A stretch of DNA of 12,875 nucleotides from Phycisphaerales bacterium (GCA_003485185.1 DNAS01000001.1:3568-16442); one strand, 5' to 3'; positions 1 through 6,711 are shown, numbered from the stretch's first letter. Program-made: numbers and translations. The notes: generated by a model not told the origin, from the letters alone.

Positions 1-23
1 CACGGCTTGACAAGCAAGCCGTG
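1..23. repeat. Dispersed palindrome, CACGGCTTG family, copy 1
   Basis: Perfect 9-bp arms CACGGCTTG / CAAGCCGTG around the loop ACAAG, followed by GCACCCC. It belongs to the same family as the copies at 4235, 7292, 7342 and 8376. The GTGGCACC flank is on its right, so it lies in the opposite orientation to the copies at 4235 and 8376. It starts at the window edge, so its left flank is unknown. It lies about 105 bp past the 3' end of the AraC-type gene. Confidence 0.75.
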
Positions 24-81
24 GCACCCCCGGCGTGACCGTCGATTGGTCAATCAGTCGATCGGATGGGGTCAATCCTGT

Positions 82-111
82 ATCTGCGTTCATCCGTGTG
101 CATCCCTGCGG
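82..111 (-). repeat. Three-decamer repeat downstream of the araC-type gene
   Basis: On the plus strand this reads as three 10-bp units: ATCTGCGTTC, ATCCGTGTGC, ATCCCTGCGG. A second copy at 10387-10416 matches it at 25 of 30 positions in the same orientation. In the sense of the minus-strand gene ending at 130, it lies 18 bp after the stop codon, and the copy near gyrA lies 5 bp after that stop. It is not an intrinsic terminator: an A-run, not a T-run, precedes it in gene orientation. Function unknown. Confidence 0.7.
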
Positions 112-129
112 ATTTTTTCGGGTGCCGCG

Positions 130-939
130 TCACGGCACGGGGAGGGTTTTCTGCCGGCGGAAGCGCCCGGGCGAGACGCCCGCGACCTTGCGGAAGACGC
201 GGGAGAAGTAGGACACGTCGTCGAATCCGACCGCGCGGGCGATTTCCTTCAGCGGCGCGTCGCTCTGCCAGAGCAGCCCCTGGGCCCGCTCCACGCGCCG
301 CCGGCTGACGTAGCGCAGCGGGGGCATGCGCATGTGCCGCGAGAAGAGGTTCGAGAAGTACGTCGGCTGGAGGTGCGCCACCTCCGCCAGCTCGGCCAGG
401 GTGATCGGCCCGGCGAGGCGGGCCTCGATGAAGGCGAAGACCTCGCCGAAGCGTTCGAGTTGGCGCGTGCGGCGGAGCTGCCCGGCGTCGGCCCCGGCCA
501 CGAAGCGCGAAAGCATCTGCCGCAGCAGCCCGTCCCGCTCCAGCTCGCCGGCGGGGGAGCCCTCGCGCAGCGTCTCCAGCACGCGGTCCCACGTGCGGCG
601 CATGGCGGCGTGGTCCGGCGCGGGGGCCTGGTAGTCGCAGCCGAGGAACGCGAACAGGTCCAGCCCGCCCAGCACCTGCGCGGTGAAGTGCGCCCAGAAC
701 AGGTCCATCGCGCCGAAGCTGAAGTAGCGCGACGAGGTGTGGGCGGGAATGACGTACAGCCTGCCCGGGCGGAGGGGGAACTTGCGGCGATGGTGGTAGA
801 CGACGCCCTCGCCGGAGTCGATCCAGTACAGCCGGGCGAAGGCGTTGTTGTAGGTCTGCCCGCCCGCCCAGTCGCGCTTACAGAGCGTCCGGCTGGCGGA
901 CAGGAACCGCGTTGTCAGCGTTGACAGTACATAGTCCAT
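130..939 (-). CDS. AraC family transcriptional regulator
   Basis: A 269-residue DNA-binding regulator with the usual AraC layout. Residues about 25-100 form an N-terminal sensor of the cupin-like AraC-binding type, with a typical 'SGEG..YHHRRKFPLRPGRLYVIPAH' pattern. Residues about 165-262 carry two helix-turn-helix units: the first near 179-200 (ITLAELAEVAHLQPTYFSNL), the second near 228-250 ending in the family signature GFDDVSYFSRVFRKVAGVSP. The start is the ATG at 937-939, with a weak AGG five bases upstream. It diverges from the two-gene URO-D operon and shares a 169-bp regulatory region with it, so it most likely controls that operon, and the N-terminal domain probably binds a sugar or other small metabolite. 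The ligand cannot be read from the sequence. Family assignment is secure; target and ligand are inferred. Confidence 0.93.
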   Translation of the reverse strand: MDYVLSTLTTRFLSASRTLCKRDWAGGQTYNNAFARLYWIDSGEGVVYHHRRKFPLRPGRLYVIPAHTSSRYFSFGAMDLFWAHFTAQVLGGLDLFAFLGCDYQAPAPDHAAMRRTWDRVLETLREGSPAGELERDGLLRQMLSRFVAGADAGQLRRTRQLERFGEVFAFIEARLAGPITLAELAEVAHLQPTYFSNLFSRHMRMPPLRYVSRRRVERAQGLLWQSDAPLKEIARAVGFDDVSYFSRVFRKVAGVSPGRFRRQKTLPVP

Positions 940-1108
940 TCATGCCTGCCGAGCAATGCCGTATTCGCAAAGGCAAAAGCGCCATTGTCGAAGGAGACCT
1001 GTAAATAATACATAATATCCTGTGCGGTGTCTATGGCGGTTTTTGTCCTCGGAGATACACTTGTGCGAACGGCCGTCGCGGAGTTTCGACGGCACGGAAA
1101 GGACGCAT
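940..1108. promoter_or_regulatory. Divergent araC / URO-D operon control region
   Basis: This 169-bp spacer between divergent genes contains the only clearly AT-rich island nearby, 1001-1018 (GTAAATAATACATAATAT). It offers -10-like hexamers on both strands: CATAAT at 1011-1016 on plus, TATTAT at 1012-1017 on minus. A -35-like TTGTCG at 985-990 sits 20 bp before the plus -10, which is longer than ideal, so exact promoters are uncertain. A perfect inverted repeat at 1072-1093 and the Shine-Dalgarno stretch AAAGGA (1098-1103) of the first URO-D gene complete the region. It is expected to hold the regulator's binding sites, but no direct-repeat AraC boxes are obvious. Confidence 0.5.
1072..1093. 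promoter_or_regulatory. Perfect 7-8-7 inverted repeat before URO-D gene 1
   Basis: Arms GCCGTCG (1072-1078) and CGACGGC (1087-1093) are perfectly complementary around the loop CGGAGTTT. It ends 4 bp before the AAAGGA ribosome site and 15 bp before the ATG at 1109. It could be a leader hairpin affecting translation, or an operator for a dimeric regulator. AraC proteins usually bind direct repeats, so an RNA hairpin or a different regulator is at least as likely. Confidence 0.5.
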
Positions 1109-2083
1109 ATGAGCAACGAGCAGGACCGCGTGCGGGCGATGCTGTATCAGACGCCCGAGCACATTCCCGTCCGGTTGTCGCTGCTGCCGGCGGCGTGGAT
1201 GAAGTACCGCGAGCAGCTGACCGCCCTGAGCGAGTGCCACCCGCTGCTGTTCGGCCAGCCGCGGCGCGACCGCAACTACGACGAGGTCTGGAACCCCACC
1301 TACGCCGAGGGGCGCCACGTGGACGCCTGGGGCTGCGTCTGGGAGAACATCAAGCACGGCATGGCGGCCATCGTCACGCACCATCCCGTTCCGACGCGCC
1401 GGGACGTCCATTCGCTGAAGGTCCCGGCCGAGGACGTCGGCCTGCCGCACGGGTTCATGTACCTGCGCCTCTGCGACCTGCGCGGGTTCGAGGAGGCGAT
1501 GGTCGATTTCGCCGAGGAGCCGCCCGAGCTTCAGATGCTCATCGACGTGGTGCTGGAGTACAACCTGCGCCAGGTGGACAACCGCCTGGCGGAGCTGCGC
1601 GGAAAGGAGCCGCAGATCGTCGGCTTCGGCGACGACCTGGGCATGCAGACTTCGCTGCCGATGAGCCCCCAGACGTGGCGCAAGTACCTCAAGCCGTGCT
1701 ACGCGAAACTCTACAAGCGCGTGCGCGACGCGGGGCACTGGGTCTACATGCACACCGATGGGCACATCTGGGAGATCATCCCAGACCTGGTGGAGTGCGG
1801 GGTGAACGTCATCAACCCGCAGATCCGCGCCAACGGGTTGGACAACCTCGTGCGCGTCTGCAAGGGCAAGGTCTGTGTGGACCTGGACCTGGACCGGCAG
1901 ATGTTCCCGTTCTGCAAGCCGGCGGACATCGACCCGCACGTGCGGAAGGCGGTCGAGGCGCTCGGCTCGCCCGAAGGCGGGCTCTGGCTGACGGCGGAGT
2001 GCGCCCCCGACGTGCCGCTGGAGAACATCGAGGCCCTCTGCCTGGCGCTGGAAAAATACCGCGACTACTTCCGCAAGGGGTAG
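1109..2083 (+). CDS. Uroporphyrinogen decarboxylase (URO-D) superfamily protein, first of pair
   Basis: A 324-residue cytoplasmic protein of the URO-D/MtaA/CmuA superfamily, whose members are TIM-barrel decarboxylases or cobalamin-linked methyltransferases. Visible features are the GFGDDLGMQTSLPMSP strand-loop (D175, D176), the conserved YMHTDGHIWEIIPDLVECGVNVINP region (H215, D217) and a C-terminal AECAPDVPLEN stretch (C298). In MtaA-type enzymes zinc is held by His-x-Cys plus a later Cys. Here the equivalents are H215-T-D217 and C298, so a metal site is plausible but altered. It lacks the N-terminal landmarks of true HemE, so heme synthesis is unlikely. The ATG at 1109 was chosen because AAAGGA lies 5 bp upstream and the family starts with 'RVRAML...P.HIPVR'; an in-frame GTG at 1022 would run through the control region. 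The next gene begins 4 bp after its stop. Substrate unknown. Confidence 0.85.
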   Translation: MSNEQDRVRAMLYQTPEHIPVRLSLLPAAWMKYREQLTALSECHPLLFGQPRRDRNYDEVWNPTYAEGRHVDAWGCVWENIKHGMAAIVTHHPVPTRRDVHSLKVPAEDVGLPHGFMYLRLCDLRGFEEAMVDFAEEPPELQMLIDVVLEYNLRQVDNRLAELRGKEPQIVGFGDDLGMQTSLPMSPQTWRKYLKPCYAKLYKRVRDAGHWVYMHTDGHIWEIIPDLVECGVNVINPQIRANGLDNLVRVCKGKVCVDLDLDRQMFPFCKPADIDPHVRKAVEALGSPEGGLWLTAECAPDVPLENIEALCLALEKYRDYFRKG

Positions 2084-2087
2084 CGGC

Positions 2088-3146
2088 ATGAGCTACGAAG
2101 ACGGATGGGCGGCGCTGCACCTGGAGATGCCCCCGCGCGTTCCGCGGACGGAATACTCGGCCGAGGGGCACTGGGACCTGCTGAAGGCCGTGACGGGCAT
2201 CGAGGTGGGCGTCGCAAGCGACGACGCGACGAAGCGCCGCGCGCAGGCGGCGTTCTTCCGCGCGTGGAACTACGACCTGTTCTGGGGCACGCTGATCAGC
2301 GGGGGCGAGCTGTCCGCCTGCCGCACCGACATGGGCCACGCCGAATACGCCGCCGGCGGCGTGGACCGGCGCGACACGATCTCCTGCCCGTTTCGCGAGC
2401 CGGAGGAGGTGCTGTCGTTCGACCCGGCGGCCGTCTACGGGCGCAAGGACCACGGCGAACTGGTGCGGCGCTTCGAGGCGCATTACCGCGACGTCTGCGC
2501 CGCGCGCCCGATGGGTGTGAACATGACCGGCGTCTACATCACGCTGGTCAGCGGGCTGATCGACATTTTTGGCTGGGACATGCTGCTGCTGGCGGCCGGG
2601 CTGGACCCCAAGGGATTCGGCGCGGTCGCCGACCGCTACGCCGCGTGGGTGCAGCAGTATTTCGACGCCCTGGGCGAGGCCGACGTCCCCGTCGTCATGG
2701 TGCACGACGACATCGTCTGGACCAGCGGCGCGGTCTTCCAGCCGGACTGGTACCGGCGGTACGTCTTCCCCAACTATCGCAGGCTCTTTCAGCCGCTGAT
2801 CGATTCCGGCAAGCGCATCCTCTACACCTCCGACGGCTGCTACAGCGAGTTCCTCGACGACGTGGTCGCCTGCGGCGTGCACGGGCTAGTGATGGAGCCG
2901 TCGACGGACATAGCCCGCGCGGCCAAGAAGTACGGGCGGCGAGTCGCCCTCGTCGGAAACGCCGACACGCGCGTCCTGCTGACGGGCACGCGGGCGCAGA
3001 TCCGCGCCGAGGTCGAACGCTGCATGAACATCGGAAAGGGCTGCCCGGGGTTCTTCCTGGCCGTCGGAAACCACATTCCCGCCAACACCCCGGTCGAGAA
3101 CGCCCTGTACTACGACGAGGTGTACCGCGAGCTGTCTCGGCGCTAA
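2088..3146 (+). CDS. URO-D superfamily protein, second of pair
   Basis: A 352-residue URO-D superfamily protein, translationally close to its neighbour (stop TAG, then ATG after 4 bp), so the two are one operon and may act on one substrate or form a complex. Family marks are VPVVMVHDDIVWTSG (H206, D207, D208), the QPDWYRRYVFPNYRRLFQPLIDSGKRI helix region, ILYTSDGCYSEFLDDVVACGVHGLVMEP, and GNHIPANTPVENALYYDEVY at the C terminus. At the zinc-ligand positions of MtaA-like relatives it has T247-S-D249 and G327-N-H329, so the His-x-Cys...Cys set is missing. The two paralogs therefore probably differ in metal binding and chemistry. Not HemE; the reaction is unknown. URO-D proteins of this type in PVC bacteria often sit near AraC regulators, which fits catabolic rather than porphyrin roles. 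Confidence 0.85.
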   Translation: MSYEDGWAALHLEMPPRVPRTEYSAEGHWDLLKAVTGIEVGVASDDATKRRAQAAFFRAWNYDLFWGTLISGGELSACRTDMGHAEYAAGGVDRRDTISCPFREPEEVLSFDPAAVYGRKDHGELVRRFEAHYRDVCAARPMGVNMTGVYITLVSGLIDIFGWDMLLLAAGLDPKGFGAVADRYAAWVQQYFDALGEADVPVVMVHDDIVWTSGAVFQPDWYRRYVFPNYRRLFQPLIDSGKRILYTSDGCYSEFLDDVVACGVHGLVMEPSTDIARAAKKYGRRVALVGNADTRVLLTGTRAQIRAEVERCMNIGKGCPGFFLAVGNHIPANTPVENALYYDEVYRELSRR

Positions 3147-3167
3147 GAGCCTGTCCGGATAGGCTCT
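3146..3167. repeat. Perfect inverted repeat at the end of the URO-D operon
   Basis: Arms AGAGCCT (3146-3152) and AGGCTCT (3161-3167) around GTCCGGAT, whose core TCCGGA is itself palindromic. It begins on the last base of the second URO-D gene's TAA stop. It can form a hairpin in the transcript but has no T-run after it, so it is not a standard intrinsic terminator. It may mark the end of the operon, protect the 3' end, or serve as an operator for recO. It has the same 7-8-7 geometry as the repeat at 1072-1093 but an unrelated sequence. Confidence 0.6.
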
Positions 3168-3206
3168 GTGCTTGCATCGTGCGCGGCGCGCCCGGACAAT
3201 CCCGTC

Positions 3207-3971
3207 ATGCGTTTCCGCGAACCGGCAATCTGCATCCGCGCGACCGACTACAGCGAGACGTCGCAGGTGGTGACGTTCTTCACGCGCGGCGCAGGGACGG
3301 CGCGCCTGCTGGCCAAGGGGACCAAGCGCCCGCGCAGCAAGTCCGGCGGGGCGATCGACCTGCTCAGCGAGGGGGACCTGGTCTTCACCACCAGCGGGCG
3401 CGAGGGGCTGGGCACGCTGATCGAGTTTTCCGAGACGGTCTCGCACACGCCGCTGCGGCGCGAGGCCGCCCGCCTGCACGCCGCCCTGTACATGATCGAG
3501 CTGACCGGCGAACTGATGCCGGAGGCGGCGCCGCACGTCGAGGCGTTCGACCTGCTGCACAAGGGCCTGGCGCGCCTGGACGAGCCGGGTTCGCCCACCG
3601 CCGCCGTGCTGGCGTATTTCCAGTGGCGCATGCTCCGGCACGCCGGGCTGCTGGGGGCGCTGCGGGCGTGCGTGACCTGCGGCGCTGCCGTCAAGCCCGC
3701 CTCCGCGCGCGAGGCGCGGCGGGTGTGGTTCTCCTCGCGCGAGGGCGGGCTGCTGTGCCCGACCTGCGAGGGCGCCGCCGTCGAGAAGATCCGCCTGGAC
3801 GCCGAGACGCTCGCCGGGCTGGAGGCGCTCCAGGCCGCCGCCGCCGGCCGAAAGGTCGCCCTGCCCGACGGACAGGCCCACGCCGTCAACCGCCTGCTGG
3901 CCTACCACGTCCGCGAGCAACTCGGAAAGGTGCTCAAGCTCGTCCGATACGCCATTGCCCAAGGCCGATAA
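3207..3971 (+). CDS. recO: DNA repair protein RecO
   Basis: RecO, 254 residues, the mediator that loads RecA onto SSB-coated single strands in the RecFOR gap-repair pathway. The N-terminal OB fold (about 1-80) has the typical 'ICIRATDYSETSQVVTFFTRGAGTARLLAKGTKRPRS' pattern. It is followed by an all-helical domain containing a zinc finger formed by C155-V-T-C158 and C184-P-T-C187. Length is normal for the family (about 240-260). The ATG at 3207 was chosen because the conserved fold begins right after it; an upstream in-frame GTG at 3168 would add 13 residues without similarity and overlap the hairpin region. No Shine-Dalgarno is visible. It lies 60 bp after the URO-D operon and may be co-transcribed, although a weak -10-like GACAAT at 3195-3200 could give it its own, nearly leaderless message. 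Confidence 0.93.
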   Translation: MRFREPAICIRATDYSETSQVVTFFTRGAGTARLLAKGTKRPRSKSGGAIDLLSEGDLVFTTSGREGLGTLIEFSETVSHTPLRREAARLHAALYMIELTGELMPEAAPHVEAFDLLHKGLARLDEPGSPTAAVLAYFQWRMLRHAGLLGALRACVTCGAAVKPASAREARRVWFSSREGGLLCPTCEGAAVEKIRLDAETLAGLEALQAAAAGRKVALPDGQAHAVNRLLAYHVREQLGKVLKLVRYAIAQGR

Positions 3972-3972
3972 G

Positions 3973-4006
3973 GGAACCAGGAACTCAGGAACAAGGAACC
4001 CGGAAC
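3973..4006. repeat. GGAAC tandem tract, 7-8 bp period
   Basis: Five GGAAC pentamers begin at 3973, 3980, 3988, 3995 and 4002, giving spacings of 7, 8, 7 and 7 bp with variable linkers (CA, TCA, AA, CC). It begins immediately after the recO stop codon. It is in no gene. The regular spacing is seen directly; the function is unknown. Confidence 0.7.
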
Positions 4007-4154
4007 TTCCGGCGTGCCTCTTACGGAGCCCCGACCGTCAGGGAGGGGTCGCCGGAACGTGCAAGAGAATGCAACCACGCCGAACCGCAAGCCGTTCGAG
4101 GCGTTCTCCCTTCCGCGCCCGCGCTGTTTCGGAAAAGGTCGAAGGACGCAGCGG

Positions 4155-4182
4155 AAATCTCAAATCTCAAATTTGAAATCGC
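4155..4182. repeat. AAATCTC tandem tract, 7 bp period
   Basis: Four heptamers in a row: AAATCTC, AAATCTC, AAATTTG, AAATCGC. The middle contains the 10-bp palindrome TCAAATTTGA (4167-4176). It is markedly AT-rich against its GC-rich surroundings. Function unknown; it may be a dispersed repeat, a bend or a protein-binding site. Confidence 0.65.
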
Positions 4183-4234
4183 GAACTTCGATCTTTTCCC
4201 ACAGGCAACGGGCGGCAAGGGGAGCAGAGGGTGG

Positions 4235-4256
4235 CACTGCTTGCTTGCAAGCAGTG
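4235..4256. repeat. Dispersed palindrome, CACGGCTTGC family, copy 2
   Basis: Perfect 10-bp arms CACTGCTTGC / GCAAGCAGTG with loop TT, preceded by GGGTGG. It is a variant in which G-to-T and C-to-A changes in the two arms compensate each other (CACTG/CAGTG instead of CACGG/CCGTG), so pairing is kept. It lies 32 bp beyond the 3' end of the minus-strand gene ending at 4289. Confidence 0.8.
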
Positions 4257-4288
4257 TAGCCCACAAAAGCAAACGGGGTGGAGGATTT

Positions 4289-5191
4289 TCAATACGTGAT
4301 CGACACGCGCGCGAGGCGGCGCTCGCGGGGGATGGGAATCGCGATCTGGAGCGTGTCCTTGCGGCGCAGATCGGCTATCCGGTGCATGGAGTAACCGAGG
4401 AATGTCCCCTCTTCGTCGAACAGTTCGCAGCGGACGTAGCCTCGTGCGAGGGCGTCGGCCGTCAGGCGCGCCGGCAGCGAGTTGGCCGCGTCGAGAAGCT
4501 TCTGGCAGTCCTCGTCGGTGCGAGGGAAAGCCGCCTGCCGGCGGAGCGTGACGCCCAGTGCCGTGCCCCCGTGCAGCATCTGGCGGTTCTCGGCGCGGAA
4601 GAACGGCGCGAAGTTGCCCGTCTCCACGCGGATGGAGTCGGCGTGGAAGGGCATCATCCGGCTGCGGAGCCGCCCCCACAGGGCGGGGTAGTCCACGAAG
4701 ATCGCCGAGAGCGCCGCCAGCGCGACGACGATCGCCAGGCCCGTCAGCACGAGTCGCGCCTTGGCCCGGGCGGTGAGTTTTTCCGGCGGGCGCGTGGTGA
4801 CGGCATCGACGGTCCGCTGCTGCGTCTGGACCGCGCCGTCCGGGCCGACGGCGTAGAGCGTCTGGACTTCCCGCCCGGGCAGGTAGTGCGTGCTGCGGAG
4901 GGTCGAGAGGATCTCCCGACGCTCGGGCGCGGGGAGAAGGCGGACCAGCTCGTCGAGCAGTTCGGCGATCCTCCCGGCCGGGTCGTCGCCCAGCCGGGCC
5001 GCCTCGACCGGGGCGTTGTCCGGCAGCACGCTGAACGAGCCGCCGTCGGTCTGGAGGTTGAACGTCAGGCCCAGCAGCCTCGCCGAAGCCGTCCAGCGGC
5101 GCAGCTCGCCGGCGGCGTCGGCCAGACGCGACGTCCTGCCCTCGATCAGCCCGTCGAGGACGAGCGTGCCTTCGATCTTTTCGGCCGTCAT
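4289..5191 (-). CDS. Single-TM protein of unknown function
   Basis: A 300-residue protein I do not recognise. Residues 1-145 are soluble and include an acidic-helical stretch (IAELLDELVRLLPAPERR) followed by a 'LRSTHYLPGREVQTLYAVGPDGAVQT' segment. One clear transmembrane helix spans about 146-167 (RLVLTGLAIVVALAALSAIF). Residues 168-300 form a second soluble domain with alternating strands near the end (IADLRRKDTLQIAIPIPRERRLARVSI). The N half has no signal peptide; the charges before the helix (EKLTARAKAR) suggest the N side is cytoplasmic and the C domain periplasmic. The start ATG at 5189-5191 overlaps the stop of the upstream GYF_2 gene by 4 bp (ATGA), which fixes the start and implies translational coupling. 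It is probably a membrane-associated partner of the GYF_2 protein. Confidence 0.8.
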   Translation of the reverse strand: MTAEKIEGTLVLDGLIEGRTSRLADAAGELRRWTASARLLGLTFNLQTDGGSFSVLPDNAPVEAARLGDDPAGRIAELLDELVRLLPAPERREILSTLRSTHYLPGREVQTLYAVGPDGAVQTQQRTVDAVTTRPPEKLTARAKARLVLTGLAIVVALAALSAIFVDYPALWGRLRSRMMPFHADSIRVETGNFAPFFRAENRQMLHGGTALGVTLRRQAAFPRTDEDCQKLLDAANSLPARLTADALARGYVRCELFDEEGTFLGYSMHRIADLRRKDTLQIAIPIPRERRLARVSITY

Positions 5192-5778
5192 CCGTTCACC
5201 GCCGACTGGAAGGGTTCGACCTGGTGCAGCGGGGTCCACGCGCCGAGGCGCTCGGTCCAGAGCAGGGTCGTCGGAAGGATCCGCCGGGCGTTCAGCAGGT
5301 CGCGCAAGGCCGTCACCGTCACCGGGCCGACGGCGGCGCCGTTGGATTCGTAGAACCACCGATCGTGGTTTCCGCCGGCGGCGGACAGGGAGGACGGGTC
5401 GTTTTCCACGGCCGCGACGAGGCGGAGAATCTCGTCATTCTGGGGCTCGGGCAGCGCCGCCTGCGCCGGACGGGTGTCCATGCCCAGCGCCTGGTCGTGC
5501 GCGTCGAATCGCCCCATCGCGTACTGGCGGAACGCCTCGGTCTTGTAGCGCTCCTGGCGAAGCTGCTCGCGCAGGCGGCGCTGCTCCAGCTCGTTCTGCT
5601 GCTGGATGGCGCGTTCCTTGTTCAGGTTCGACAGGCAGGCGACGATGACCACCCCGATGATTTCCAGGAAGAACCCGCCGAAGAACCACCCCGCGACGCT
5701 GCGCCCCTTGGCGTTGGCGATGGCGGCGGCGCCCACCCCGCAGATCACCCGAATGATGACGGCGATGACGATGATCAT
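5188..5778 (-). CDS. GYF_2 (DUF4339) domain membrane protein
   Basis: A 196-residue protein with two N-terminal transmembrane helices (about 2-22 and 29-50), a charged, Q/E/R-rich helix likely to be a coiled coil (about 53-80, ERAIQQQNELEQRRLREQLR), a linker, and a C-terminal GYF_2/DUF4339 domain (about 139-188). The domain shows the expected WFYESNGAAVGPVTVTALRDL start and the LLWTERLGAWTPLHQV end. GYF_2 domains are small beta-alpha modules thought to bind proline-rich or other peptides and are common in planctomycetes. The start was placed at the ATG at 5776-5778, six bases after GAGGGA; a GTG 18 bp upstream is possible. It is the middle gene of a minus-strand set: 75 bp after the CPBP protease and overlapping the next gene by 4 bp. 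Likely an inner-membrane adaptor; the partner is unknown. Confidence 0.85.
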   Translation of the reverse strand: MIIVIAVIIRVICGVGAAAIANAKGRSVAGWFFGGFFLEIIGVVIVACLSNLNKERAIQQQNELEQRRLREQLRQERYKTEAFRQYAMGRFDAHDQALGMDTRPAQAALPEPQNDEILRLVAAVENDPSSLSAAGGNHDRWFYESNGAAVGPVTVTALRDLLNARRILPTTLLWTERLGAWTPLHQVEPFQSAVNG

Positions 5779-5853
5779 GCTTCGTCCCTCGGACACCCGC
5801 GCCCGGCTTGCCCCGGGCCGCCCCGATGCACACGTGCCGTTCCCAACATACCC

Positions 5854-6711
5854 TCAACCCCCGAAAAACTCAAGCACAACCAGGTTGTGCAGGAAGTGGA
5901 TCAGCATCGGCGGGTACAGGCTGCCCGTCTTGTACCGGGCCCAGCCCAGCAGCAGCCCCACGCACAGCAGGTACGGCGCGCTGAAGACGGAAAAGTGCAG
6001 CACGGTGAACAGCGCCGCGGCCAGCAGGATGGCCTTGCCCGGACGGACCGCCACCTGGAGCCAGTGCTGCACGAGCCCGCGGAAGGCGGTTTCCTCGAGC
6101 ACTGCCGGCAGCACGCAGATCAGGATCACCAGCGCCGGAGTGCCCAGGCCCAGTTCCCGCAGGCGCGACAGGGTGTCGCCGCCGTCCAGGCCCGCGACCT
6201 TTTGCAGGAACAGGACGTGCCAGGCGTAGTTCACCGCCAGCAGGGGCGCCAGGGCGGCCAGCGCCACCCATGCGGCCGGGTGGAACAGCCCGAACACCTT
6301 CCATTGCACCGCCAGCGCCCGCCAGTGGATCGCCGCCAGCACGCACGTGGCGACCAGCAGGGCGGACTCGGTGATCAGCAGGTGCATGTCGGGGCGGTCC
6401 AGGCCGAACACGCCCGCGCTGAGCAGCCAGGCCCCTGTGAGCGTGCCGAGATAAATCCAGAACAGGTTCATCACGTGCGGGGCCTTCTGCTCGATGAGTT
6501 CGCCGTCGGTCAACACGCGGGGTCGGAGGATGGGCACGACCGAGTCGGGGCTCTTGTACGGCGTGCCGCAGGACAGGCAGAAGTAGAACTGGGGGAAGAG
6601 CCTCCCGCCGCAGTAGGCGCAGGATTCCGCCGCTCGGGCGGGTTCGACCGCCTGGACGGGTTGCGGGGCGATCTGGCCGCCCGTCGCGGGATTGGGGTCC
6701 GGCTCGCTCAT
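5854..6711 (-). CDS. CPBP family intramembrane metalloprotease with zinc ribbon
   Basis: A 285-residue multi-pass membrane protein of the CPBP (CAAX protease / bacteriocin-processing, 'Abi') family. Residues 31-48 form a zinc ribbon (C31-AY-C34 ... C45-LS-C48), followed by a short linker and about seven hydrophobic helices. The catalytic motifs are all present: E206-E207-TAF-R211 (motif 1, EExxxR), FTVLHF with H239 (motif 2), and IHFLHN with H275-N276 (motif 3). Members cleave membrane substrates or serve in peptide processing and self-immunity, but this one has no bacteriocin gene beside it. The N-terminal zinc ribbon suggests an added sensing or docking function. The ATG at 6709-6711 was chosen because the ribbon follows it; a longer frame reaching 7071 runs through tadA in another frame. 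No Shine-Dalgarno is seen, but a promoter-like pair lies just upstream. Confidence 0.92.
   Translation of the reverse strand: MSEPDPNPATGGQIAPQPVQAVEPARAAESCAYCGGRLFPQFYFCLSCGTPYKSPDSVVPILRPRVLTDGELIEQKAPHVMNLFWIYLGTLTGAWLLSAGVFGLDRPDMHLLITESALLVATCVLAAIHWRALAVQWKVFGLFHPAAWVALAALAPLLAVNYAWHVLFLQKVAGLDGGDTLSRLRELGLGTPALVILICVLPAVLEETAFRGLVQHWLQVAVRPGKAILLAAALFTVLHFSVFSAPYLLCVGLLLGWARYKTGSLYPPMLIHFLHNLVVLEFFGG

Larger units (their letters stand above)
3972..4288. other. Convergent intergenic region with repeats
   Basis: A 317-bp gap between the ends of recO (plus) and the membrane-protein operon (minus). I see no convincing gene. It holds a GGAAC tract with a 7-8 bp period (3973-4006), a GC-rich stretch around 4020-4050 (GGAGCCCCGACCGTCAGGG) that resembles a repeat I recall from planctomycete intergenic DNA, an AAAT tract with a 7-bp period (4155-4182), and a perfect palindrome at 4235-4256. 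No T-rich intrinsic terminator is visible for either gene. Confidence 0.7.

Noticed and set aside
1022..1108. Upstream GTG start for the first URO-D protein
   Set aside because: It would add 29 residues without family similarity, run through the promoter and inverted-repeat region, and ignore the AAAGGA site before the ATG at 1109.
1109..3146. Either URO-D gene as hemE
   Set aside because: Both lack the N-terminal arginine-rich motif of true uroporphyrinogen decarboxylase, no other heme gene is near, and the tandem AraC-linked arrangement fits the wider superfamily.
2105..5353. Open frame of 1082 codons on the plus strand
   Set aside because: It runs across the second URO-D gene, recO and the opposite-strand membrane genes in a different frame. 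Its translation is Arg/Gly/Ala-rich without domains, as expected from GC-rich shadow frames.
5854..6711. CPBP gene as bacteriocin processing or immunity
   Set aside because: No bacteriocin precursor, transporter or small double-glycine peptide is seen nearby, so only the general protease family is claimed.
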